This document shows positions 1 through 6,091 of a DNA stretch of 12,061 nt, in pieces; within the stretch, counting starts at the first letter, position 1, and each line of letters starts with the position of its first letter. The notes under the pieces are model-generated. The model saw only the letters and a list, made by a program, of their open reading frames with translations. It searched no databases and was not told the origin of the DNA. A program made the translations under genes and the position numbers. This DNA comes from DATAYA01 sp036272815 (GTDB lineage: Bacteria > Pseudomonadota > Alphaproteobacteria > Acetobacterales > Acetobacteraceae), in the NCBI GenBank assembly GCA_036272815.1, contig DATAYA010000088.1:1-12061 (forward strand), written 5' to 3'.

Positions 1-452
1 CGGAGGAATTCGTGCTCGCCGACATCCCCGGCCTGATCGAGGGCGCGCATGAGGGGGCCGGCCTCGGCGACCGGTTCCTCGGCCATGTCGAGCGTTGCGC
101 GGTGCTGGTGCATCTGGTCGATGGCGCCGCCGGCCATGTCGTGCAGGCATGGCGGACGGTGCGGGCGGAGCTGGCGGCGTATGGCGCGGGGCTGGAGACG
201 CGGCCGGAGATCGTCGTGCTGAACAAGGCCGACGCGATGGCGCCGCCCGAGCTGGCGGCGCGGCGGTCGGCGCTGGCGAGGGCGTGCGGGCGGATGCCGC
301 TGGTGATCTCGGGGGCGAGCGGGCAGGGCGTGCCGGCGCTGCTGCGCGCGGTCGCCGATGCGATCGCGGCGGAGCGGCGCCAGCGTCCTGCGGCAAGCGC
401 GAAGCTGGACCAACGGGTGCTGATGGCGGCCGGACCGGCCGCACCGGGATGA
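1..452 (+). CDS. obgE: Obg family GTPase (ObgE/CgtA), 3' part only
   Basis: This is the C-terminal part of the essential GTPase that binds the 50S subunit and acts in late ribosome assembly and growth control. The gene begins upstream of the window; complete codons start at position 3. The visible protein opens just before the G3 motif, in the segment ADIPGLIEGAHEGAGLGDRF, which is highly characteristic of Obg. The G4 motif NKAD (VVLNKADAM) and a G5-like SGASGQGV follow. After the G domain there is only a short tail rich in Ala and Arg, without the long extra C-terminal domain of some Obg proteins. The stop codon overlaps the proB start by 4 bp (ATGA), so the two are probably translationally coupled. 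The Obg N-terminal glycine-rich fold and the G1/G2 motifs lie outside the window. Identification is firm. Confidence 0.96.
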   Translation, partial: EEFVLADIPGLIEGAHEGAGLGDRFLGHVERCAVLVHLVDGAAGHVVQAWRTVRAELAAYGAGLETRPEIVVLNKADAMAPPELAARRSALARACGRMPLVISGASGQGVPALLRAVADAIAAERRQRPAASAKLDQRVLMAAGPAAPG

Positions 453-1564
453 CGCCGAGCCTCGCCGAAGCCCGGCTTCTGGTCGTCAAGGTCGGCAGCG
501 CGCTTCTGGTCGATCCCGTCGCCTGCGCACCGCGTGCGGCATGGCTCGACGGCCTGGCCGCCGACATCGCGGCGCTGCGGGTGCGCGGCGTGCAGGTGAT
601 CGCGGTCTCGTCCGGTGCGATCGCGCTCGGCCGGCCGGCGCTCGGCCTGACGCGGGCGCGGCTGCGGCTGGAGGAGAAGCAGGCGGCGGCTGCGGTCGGG
701 CAGATCCGGCTGGCGCAGGCCTGGAGTGCCGCCCTTGCGGCGCACCGGCAGACCGCGGCGCAACTGCTGCTGACGCCCGAGGATACCGAGGATCGTCGCC
801 GCTATCTCAACGCGCGCGCGACGCTGGCGACGCTGCTCGGCCTCGGCTGCGTGCCGGTGATAAACGAGAACGACACCATCGCGACGGCGGAAATCCGGTT
901 TGGTGACAACGACCGGCTGGCGGCGCGCGTGGCCGAGATGGTGCAGGCCGATCAGCTCGTGCTGCTCTCCGACATCGACGGGCTGTACACCGCCGATCCG
1001 AAACGCGATGCCGATGCCGCGCATATTCCGCTGGTGCCGGCGCTGACGCCCGAGATCGACGCGATGGGCGGCGATCCGCCGCCGGGCTATTCGTCGGGCG
1101 GGATGCGGACCAAGCTCGCGGCGGCGCGGATCGCGACCCAGGCGGGGTGCGCGATGGCAGTCGCACTCGGGCACGTCGAGCATCCGTTGCGGGCGCTGGC
1201 GGCGGGTGCGCGCTGCACCTGGTTCCTGGCCTCGCCCGAGGGGCGTTCGGCGCGAAAACGCTGGATCGCGGGCGGCCTGCTGCCGGCGGGCACGGTGGCG
1301 ATCGACGCCGGTGCGGCGCGCGCGCTGGCGGCCGGCGGCTCGCTGCTGCCGGCGGGGGTGCGCGCGGTGGAAGGCACGTTCGAGCGCGGCGACGCGGTGC
1401 TGGTGCGCGGGCCGGACGGGGCGGCGCTGGCGCGCGGGCTCTCGGCGTACGGCGCGGAGGAGGCCGGTCGCATCGCCGGCCACCGCTCCGACGAGATCGA
1501 GGCGATCCTGGGCTGGCGCGGGCGCGACGAGCTGATCCACCGCGACGACCTCGTGCTGTTGTGA
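449..1564 (+). CDS. proB: Glutamate 5-kinase
   Basis: Phosphorylates L-glutamate to glutamyl 5-phosphate, the first and usually feedback-inhibited step of proline synthesis, in the cytoplasm. The 371-residue length fits the two-domain form. The N-terminal amino acid kinase domain (about 8-260) shows LLVVKVGSALL near the start, SSGAIALG, VINENDT, FGDNDRLAARVAEM, and GGMRTKLAAARIA. A C-terminal PUA domain follows (about 280-365), with VAIDAGAARAL and SLLPAGVRAVEGTFERGDAV. The ATG at 449 was chosen because it overlaps the obgE stop and puts the first beta strand about ten residues in. The frame is open further upstream, but that stretch lies inside obgE and carries no ProB homology. proA follows after a 47-nt spacer. 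Confidence 0.97.
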   Translation: MTPSLAEARLLVVKVGSALLVDPVACAPRAAWLDGLAADIAALRVRGVQVIAVSSGAIALGRPALGLTRARLRLEEKQAAAAVGQIRLAQAWSAALAAHRQTAAQLLLTPEDTEDRRRYLNARATLATLLGLGCVPVINENDTIATAEIRFGDNDRLAARVAEMVQADQLVLLSDIDGLYTADPKRDADAAHIPLVPALTPEIDAMGGDPPPGYSSGGMRTKLAAARIATQAGCAMAVALGHVEHPLRALAAGARCTWFLASPEGRSARKRWIAGGLLPAGTVAIDAGAARALAAGGSLLPAGVRAVEGTFERGDAVLVRGPDGAALARGLSAYGAEEAGRIAGHRSDEIEAILGWRGRDELIHRDDLVLL

Positions 1565-1574
1565 GAGCTTCGGA

Positions 1575-1615
1575 ATGATCGCAGAGTGGCCCGCATGACC
1601 ATGTGGCGCGCATGA
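1575..1615 (+). promoter_or_regulatory. Two-step mini-ORF chain linking proB to proA
   Basis: The spacer between proB and proA holds two tiny ORFs arranged head to tail. The first, ATG 1575 to TGA 1596-1598, encodes MIAEWPA. Its stop overlaps the next ATG at 1595 as ATGA. The second, ATG 1595 to TGA 1613-1615, encodes MTMWRA, and its stop overlaps the proA ATG at 1612, again as ATGA. The three starts lie in three different frames. The layout would let ribosomes pass from proB to proA by repeated termination-reinitiation. This is seen in the sequence; the function is inferred and chance is possible. Neither peptide is proline-rich, so classic proline attenuation is not suggested. Confidence 0.35.
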
Positions 1616-1617
1616 CC
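1586..1617 (+). repeat. Near-tandem 15-bp direct repeat at the proA start
   Basis: The block GTGGCCCGCATGACC (1586-1600) recurs as GTGGCGCGCATGACC (1603-1617), matching at 14 of 15 positions with a 17-bp period. The second copy carries the proA ATG (1612) and a possible GTG start at 1603. The first copy carries the ATG at 1595 that opens the second mini-ORF. A small local duplication of the proA start region would explain the arrangement. Confidence 0.6.
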
Positions 1618-2874
1618 GTCGACACCGATCCCGCGCGACAGGCGCTGCACGAAGCCGCGATCGCCGCGCGCGCTGCCGCGTCGGTCCTCGCGCACGCGCC
1701 CGATGCGCAGCGCATCGCCGCCCTGCATGCGGCGGCACGCGCGCTGCGTGCGGCGGCCGGGGCGATCCTCGATGCGAACGCAGCCGATCTCGCTGGTTTC
1801 GCGGGCGGCGCCGCGTTCCGTGACCGGCTCGCGCTGACGCAGGATCGCATCGCCGCGATGGCGCGCGGGCTCGACGATGTGGCCGCACTCCCCGATCCGC
1901 TGGCGCGCAGCCTGGCCGAGTGGACGCGGCCGAACGGGCTGCGGTTCCGGCGCATCCCGCAACCGCTGGGCGTGATCGGGATGATCTATGAGAGCCGCCC
2001 GAATGTCGGCGCCGATGCCGCAGCACTCTGCATCAAGTCCGGCAATGCGATCATCCTCCGCGGCGGCTCGGAGAGCTTTCACAGCGCGCGCGCGATCCAT
2101 GCGGCGGTTGCCGCGGGCTTGCGCGAGGCCGGGCTGCCGGAGGCGGCCGTGCAGGTGGCGCCGACCGCGGATCGCAGTTTTGTCGCGGCCATGCTGGCGG
2201 CGGCGGGACTGATCGACGTCATCGTGCCGCGCGGCGGCCGCAGCCTGGTGGAGCGCGTGCAGCGCGAAGCGCGGGTGCCGGTGCTCGCCCATGCCGAGGG
2301 GCTCTGCCACACCTATGTCCACGCGGCCGCCGATCCGGCGATGGCGCGCGCGATCGTGCGCAATGCCAAGCTGCGGCGGACCGGCGTGTGCGGGGCGACC
2401 GAGACGCTGCTGATCGACGCGGCGATCGCGCCCGCGCTGCTGCCCGCGATCGTCGCCGACCTGCGTGCGGAGGGCTGCGACTTTCGCGCCGATGCCGGTG
2501 CGCGGGCGATCGTGCCGGATCTGCCGGCGGCGACGGATGCGGATTTCGGCACCGAGTGGCTGGATGCGATCCTTTCCGTGGCGGTGGTCGATGGGCTCGA
2601 TGCGGCACTCGCGCATATCGCGCGCCACGGCAGCGAACATACCGATGCGATCGTGACCGGGGATGCGGAGGCGGCCACGCGATTTCTTCAAGGTGTCGGT
2701 TCGGCGGTCGCGCTGTGGAACGCATCGACGCAGTTCTGCGACGGCGGCGAGTTCGGCTTCGGCGCGGAGATCGGCATCGCCACCGGACGCATCCATGCGC
2801 GCGGACCGGTCGGGCTCGAACAGCTCACCACCTACCGCACGCTCGTGCTCGGCCACGGGCAGGTGCGCCCCTGA
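1612..2874 (+). CDS. proA: Glutamate-5-semialdehyde dehydrogenase (gamma-glutamyl phosphate reductase)
   Basis: NADPH-dependent reduction of glutamyl 5-phosphate to glutamate 5-semialdehyde, the second step of proline synthesis. The unstable substrate is thought to pass directly from ProB, encoded just upstream. The 420-residue length is normal. Visible landmarks of the aldehyde dehydrogenase-like fold are PLGVIGMIYESRPNV, CIKSGNAIILRGGSES, VIVPRGGRSLVERVQ, and the catalytic cysteine in RRTGVCGATE (Cys260 by my count from the ATG). Near the C-terminus come HGSEHTDAIVT, WNASTQFCDGGEFGFGAEIGI, and HARGPVGLEQLTTY. ATG 1612 is preferred; a GTG at 1603 would add three residues. No strong Shine-Dalgarno sequence is visible, which fits coupling to upstream translation. 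Confidence 0.97.
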   Translation: MTVDTDPARQALHEAAIAARAAASVLAHAPDAQRIAALHAAARALRAAAGAILDANAADLAGFAGGAAFRDRLALTQDRIAAMARGLDDVAALPDPLARSLAEWTRPNGLRFRRIPQPLGVIGMIYESRPNVGADAAALCIKSGNAIILRGGSESFHSARAIHAAVAAGLREAGLPEAAVQVAPTADRSFVAAMLAAAGLIDVIVPRGGRSLVERVQREARVPVLAHAEGLCHTYVHAAADPAMARAIVRNAKLRRTGVCGATETLLIDAAIAPALLPAIVADLRAEGCDFRADAGARAIVPDLPAATDADFGTEWLDAILSVAVVDGLDAALAHIARHGSEHTDAIVTGDAEAATRFLQGVGSAVALWNASTQFCDGGEFGFGAEIGIATGRIHARGPVGLEQLTTYRTLVLGHGQVRP

Positions 2875-2918
2875 CCGGCGCCGCCGATCCGATCCCCCGT
2901 TTCGGCGACCGGCGCCGC

Positions 2919-3992
2919 GTGCGCGTGGGCCTGCTCGGCGGCTCGTTCAACCCGGCGCATGACGGTCATCGCCACATCGCCGAGATCGCGCGGCGGCGGC
3001 TCGGTCTGGACCAGGTGTGGCTGATGGTCTCGCCGGGCAATCCGCTGAAGCCGCGCGACGGGATGGCGCCGATGGCGGCCCGGCTCGGCTCGGCGCGGCG
3101 GATCGCCGACGGCCGGTGCATCGTCGCGACCGCGATCGAGGAGAAGCTCGGCACGCGCTACACCGCCGACACGCTGCGCGCGCTGCGCACGCGGTTTCCG
3201 CGCGCGCACTTCGTCTGGCTGATGGGCGCCGATAACCTGGTGCAACTGCCGCGCTGGCGGCGGTGGGATGCGATCGTCACGGCGATGCCTTTTGCCGTGC
3301 TGCCGCGGCCGACCTACACTCGGGCCGCACTGGCGGGCGCGGCGGCGCACCGGCTCGCCCATGCGAGACGCACATCGTCGCGGGCGGCCGCGCTGGCCGC
3401 AGCGGTGCCGCCGGCCTGGACGTTTCTGCCGGTGGCGCAGCGTGCTGTCTCGGCAAGTGCCTTGCGTGCAGTCATGGGAGGAAGAGCCATCGACACATCG
3501 ACCGAGACCGGCGCCAGCGCCGAGACCCCATCCTCGCCGCGCCCTCCGGGCGTGCGCAAGAAATCCGCCGTCGCCGCCGGGCCGCGCCGTTCGCGGGCCC
3601 GCGCCGCGAAACCTTTCGCATCGGCCGCCGATACCGCATCGCTCGACCGCATGGTTGCGGTGATCGTGGCGAGCCTGGAGGACGACAAGGCCGAGGCGGT
3701 GGTGACGCTCGACGTCGCCGGCCGCGCCGCCTTCGCCGACCGGATGGTGATCGCGACCGGGCTCGCGGATCGGCAGATCGCTGCCATGGCCTCGCATCTC
3801 GAGGAGAAGCTGCGCGAGGCCGGATTAGGGCGCGTGCGCATCGAGGGTGCACGCGGCTCGGACTGGGTGCTGATCGATGCGGGCGACGTCGTCGTGCATC
3901 TGTTCAAGCCGGAGGCGCGGGCGCTGTATGCGCTGGAGCGGATGTGGGGCGCCGATCTCGACGATCAGGCCGAGGGGGTCGGCGCGGGATAG
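2919..3992 (+). CDS. nadD: NadD-RsfS continuous reading frame: nicotinate-nucleotide adenylyltransferase fused in frame to ribosomal silencing factor
   Basis: One stop-free frame encodes both proteins; from GTG 2919 the product would be 357 residues. The first part is NadD, which transfers AMP from ATP to nicotinate mononucleotide to form deamido-NAD. It shows VGLLGGSFNPAHDGH (GSFNPxHxGH nucleotidyltransferase motif), LMGADNLVQLPRWRRW, and VSASALRAV in the place of the family's SSTxxR motif. It then stops resembling NadD, lacking the usual ending with VxxYI. A linker of about 50 residues rich in Ala, Pro, Arg and Lys leads into RsfS. The start is uncertain: no in-frame ATG exists between proA and the domain. 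GTG 2919 or 2925 would put the start right at the first strand. CTG 2871 would overlap the proA stop and sits 7 nt after an AGG. Whether one fused protein or two are made is open. Confidence 0.85.
   Translation: MRVGLLGGSFNPAHDGHRHIAEIARRRLGLDQVWLMVSPGNPLKPRDGMAPMAARLGSARRIADGRCIVATAIEEKLGTRYTADTLRALRTRFPRAHFVWLMGADNLVQLPRWRRWDAIVTAMPFAVLPRPTYTRAALAGAAAHRLAHARRTSSRAAALAAAVPPAWTFLPVAQRAVSASALRAVMGGRAIDTSTETGASAETPSSPRPPGVRKKSAVAAGPRRSRARAAKPFASAADTASLDRMVAVIVASLEDDKAEAVVTLDVAGRAAFADRMVIATGLADRQIAAMASHLEEKLREAGLGRVRIEGARGSDWVLIDAGDVVVHLFKPEARALYALERMWGADLDDQAEGVGAG
3474..3992 (+). CDS. rsfS: Ribosomal silencing factor RsfS (Iojap/YbeB) module, in frame with nadD
   Basis: RsfS binds ribosomal protein L14 on the 50S subunit and blocks 30S joining when nutrients are short. 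The conserved domain begins near 3642 and contains MVAVIVASLEDDKAEAVV, FADRMVIATGLADRQIAAMA, and SDWVLIDAGDVVVHLFKPEA, followed by ALYALERMW. This is a complete RsfS of ordinary length. An Ala/Arg/Lys-rich tail of about 50 residues precedes it. No stop separates it from nadD, so separate production needs internal initiation. Candidates are ATG 3474 (used here as the outer limit), ATC 3489 behind a good GGGAGG, and ATG 3651 at the domain edge. The family call is firm; independent translation is a hypothesis. rlmH follows 23 nt later, a classic rsfS-rlmH pairing. Confidence 0.7.
   Translation: MGGRAIDTSTETGASAETPSSPRPPGVRKKSAVAAGPRRSRARAAKPFASAADTASLDRMVAVIVASLEDDKAEAVVTLDVAGRAAFADRMVIATGLADRQIAAMASHLEEKLREAGLGRVRIEGARGSDWVLIDAGDVVVHLFKPEARALYALERMWGADLDDQAEGVGAG
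3476..3491 (+). promoter_or_regulatory. Ribosome-binding-site-like GGGAGG followed by ATC at the NadD/RsfS boundary
   Basis: The purine run GGGAGG (3476-3481) ends 7 nt before an in-frame ATC (3489-3491), exactly where an RsfS with a basic N-terminal tail would be expected to begin. It is one of the better Shine-Dalgarno matches in the operon, where most junctions have weak ones. Either ATC serves as a rare near-cognate start, or this is a relic of a former rsfS start now read through in frame with nadD. The match is seen in the sequence; the function is inferred. Confidence 0.4.
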
Positions 3993-4015
3993 CATCTCCG
4001 CCATAGCCCGCGGCC

Positions 4016-4477
4016 ATGCGCGTGATCGCGGTCGGCCGGGCTGGGCGGGATGCCCCGGAGGCGGTGCTGTTCGCGCGCTATGCGCGGCGGATGCGGCCGC
4101 CGCTCGGACTGACCGAGATCGCCGAGGCGCGCGGCGCGGTTGCCGAAATCCGCAGGCGGGAGGCCGAGGCTTTGCTTGCGGCCCTGCCACGCGACGGCTT
4201 CGCGGTGGCGCTCGACCTGGCGGGCGCGGCGCCGGGCAGCGAGGCGCTGGCGCTCCTGCTGGAACGCTGGCTCGGCTTCGGGCGGCCGGTCTGCTTCCTG
4301 ATCGGCGGCGCCGAGGGGCTGCACGAGGGCGTGATCGCGCGCGCCGATGCAACGCTCTCGCTCGGGCCGCTCACCTGGCCGCATCTGCTGGCGCGCGCGA
4401 TGCTGGCCGAGCAGCTTTTTCGGGCGCGTGCGATCGCGTCCGGGCATCCGTATCATCGCGGCGGCCGGGGTTCATGA
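4016..4477 (+). CDS. rlmH: 23S rRNA (pseudouridine1915-N3)-methyltransferase RlmH
   Basis: Methylates the pseudouridine at position 1915 in helix 69 of 23S rRNA, using S-adenosylmethionine, on assembled 70S ribosomes. The 153-residue protein has the SPOUT trefoil-knot signature: FLIGGAEGL (about 101-109) forms the cofactor loop, LSLGPLTWPHLLARAMLAEQLFRA follows, and the end is the family-typical HPYHR. The last residues GGRGS extend slightly beyond the usual terminus and are encoded by the first copy of an 11-bp repeat. The ATG at 4016 starts directly at the first strand (MRVIAVGRAG). It lies 23 nt after rsfS without an obvious Shine-Dalgarno sequence, so it is probably read from the same message. 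Pairing with rsfS groups two ribosome-acting proteins. Confidence 0.95.
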   Translation: MRVIAVGRAGRDAPEAVLFARYARRMRPPLGLTEIAEARGAVAEIRRREAEALLAALPRDGFAVALDLAGAAPGSEALALLLERWLGFGRPVCFLIGGAEGLHEGVIARADATLSLGPLTWPHLLARAMLAEQLFRARAIASGHPYHRGGRGS

Positions 4478-4490
4478 ACGGCCGGGGTTC
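4463..4490 (+). repeat. 11-bp direct repeat across the rlmH stop
   Basis: GGCCGGGGTTC occurs at 4463-4473 and again at 4480-4490, period 17 bp, with ATGAAC between. The rlmH stop (TGA 4475-4477) lies between the copies. An ATG at 4474 overlapping that stop opens a 6-codon ORF, MNGRGS, ending with TAA at 4492-4494 and echoing the last residues of RlmH (GGRGS). The 75-bp spacer to gpmI also contains a small inverted repeat AAACC-GGC-GGTTT; I see no convincing terminator or promoter there. Confidence 0.5.
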
Positions 4491-4552
4491 GTAAACCGGC
4501 GGTTTCATACACAAGCCTTGCCCGGCCACGCTCCGTTCCGCTAGGCAGGCGC

Positions 4553-6091
4553 ATGCCCGCGCCCCTGCCGCCGCGTCCTGTCATGCTGGTCGTGCTCGAC
4601 GGCTGGGGGTTTCGCGAGGAACGCGCCGACAATGCGGTGGCACAGGCCGAGACGCCGGCGTTCGACCGGCTGTGGCAGTCCTGTCCGCATGCCTTCCTGC
4701 GGACCAGCGGGCGCGATGTCGGGCTGCCCGACGGGCAGATGGGCAATTCCGAGGTCGGACATCTGAATATCGGCGCTGGCCGCGTGGTGGCGCAGGAACT
4801 GGTGCGAATCGGCGATGCGATCGCGGATGGCAGCCTCGCGAAGATGCCCGCGCTGGTCGGGTTGATCGCGAAACTCAAGGATTCGGGCGGCGTCTGCCAC
4901 CTGCTCGGGCTGACCTCGCCCGGCGGCGTCCATTCGCACCAGGACCATGCGGCGGCACTGGCAAACGTGCTGGATGCAGCCGGGATGAGGACCTTTCTGC
5001 ACGCCTTCACCGACGGACGCGACGGGCCGCCGGATGCGGCTGGCGAGAATCTCGAAGCGCTCGCGGCTGCGTTGCCGCCCTCGTGCCGGATCGCGACCGT
5101 CGGCGGCCGGTATTTCGCGATGGACCGGGACCGGCGATGGGACCGGGTGGCGCGCGCCTACGAGGCCGTGGCGGAGGCGAAAGGCGCCAGGTTCGGCTCG
5201 GCACGCGACGCGATTGCCGATTGCTACGCCCGCAAGGTCACCGATGAGTTCCTGCCGCCCTCGGTGATCGGCGACTATCACGGGATGCGCGACGGCGACG
5301 GCGTGCTCTGCTTCAACTTCCGCGCCGACCGGGTGCGCGAGCTGCTGGCGGCCCTGCTCGATCCGCATTTCGACGGCTTTCCCCGGTCGCGCGCGATCCG
5401 CTTCGCGGCGGCGGCCGGGATGACGCGCTACAGCGACGCGCTGGCGCCGCTGATGGAGGCGATCCTGCCGGCCGAGAAACTGACGGACATCCTGGGCGCG
5501 GTGGTCTCCGCCGCCGGGCGGCGGCAGCTCCGCATGGCGGAGACGGAGAAGTTTCCGCATGTCACGTATTTCCTGAACGGCGGCGCGGAACAGAAATATC
5601 CGGGCGAGGAGCGGATCATGGTACCCTCGCCCAAGGTCGCGACCTACGACCTGCAGCCGGAGATGTCGGCGCCGGACCTGGCGGCGCGCGCGGTCGCGGC
5701 GATCGGGTCGGGGAGCTATGACCTGATCGTGCTCAACTTCGCCAATGCCGACATGGTGGGCCACACCGGCAGCCTGCCGGCCGCGATCCGGGCGGTGGCG
5801 GCGGTGGACGCCGGCCTCGGGCGGATCGCGCAGGCGATTTCGGAGGCGGGCGGGGCGCTGCTGGTCACCGCCGATCACGGCAATGCCGAGCTGATGCGCG
5901 ATCCGGCGACCGGCGGCCCGCATACGGCGCACACGCTCAATCCGGTGCCGGTGCTGCTGGCGGGCGGCCCTGCCGGGACACGGCTCGCGGACGGCCGGCT
6001 GGCGGACCTCGCGCCGACCGTGCTGACGCTCATGGGCATCGCGCCACCGGCCGCCATGACCGGGCGCTCGCTGCTGCGCGGAGCGGCGTGA
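4553..6091 (+). CDS. gpmI: 2,3-bisphosphoglycerate-independent phosphoglycerate mutase
   Basis: Interconverts 3-phosphoglycerate and 2-phosphoglycerate in glycolysis and gluconeogenesis; a Mn-dependent cytoplasmic enzyme of the alkaline phosphatase superfamily. The 512-residue length is typical. The metal-binding VVLDGWGF (Asp16) and the nucleophile in MGNSEVGHLN (Ser66 by my count) are present. The transferase domain inserted in the middle shows GLTSPGGVHSHQDH, HAFTDGRDGPP, GGRYFAMDRDRRWDR and FNFRADRVREL. The phosphatase domain then resumes with PSPKVATYDLQPEMSA, NFANADMVGHTG, and LVTADHGNAELM, the last two contributing metal ligands. No expected catalytic motif is missing. ATG 4553 is supported by a modest AGG about 6 nt upstream. 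The gene's stop overlaps the next start as GTGA. Confidence 0.97.
   Translation: MPAPLPPRPVMLVVLDGWGFREERADNAVAQAETPAFDRLWQSCPHAFLRTSGRDVGLPDGQMGNSEVGHLNIGAGRVVAQELVRIGDAIADGSLAKMPALVGLIAKLKDSGGVCHLLGLTSPGGVHSHQDHAAALANVLDAAGMRTFLHAFTDGRDGPPDAAGENLEALAAALPPSCRIATVGGRYFAMDRDRRWDRVARAYEAVAEAKGARFGSARDAIADCYARKVTDEFLPPSVIGDYHGMRDGDGVLCFNFRADRVRELLAALLDPHFDGFPRSRAIRFAAAAGMTRYSDALAPLMEAILPAEKLTDILGAVVSAAGRRQLRMAETEKFPHVTYFLNGGAEQKYPGEERIMVPSPKVATYDLQPEMSAPDLAARAVAAIGSGSYDLIVLNFANADMVGHTGSLPAAIRAVAAVDAGLGRIAQAISEAGGALLVTADHGNAELMRDPATGGPHTAHTLNPVPVLLAGGPAGTRLADGRLADLAPTVLTLMGIAPPAAMTGRSLLRGAA

Noticed and set aside
95..448. Upstream extension of the proB frame inside obgE.
   Set aside because: The extension is low-complexity Gly/Ala/Arg translation of obgE in another frame; ProB homology begins at the ATG at 449.
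1565..1611. Proline attenuator or riboswitch in the proB-proA spacer.
   Set aside because: The spacer is only 47 nt, the mini-peptides contain one proline codon in total, and no stable alternative hairpins are evident.
2388..2870. Extension of the nadD frame back into proA.
   Set aside because: The translated stretch is Arg-rich shadow of proA with no NadD-like sequence; only the part from about 2871 onward is considered possible.
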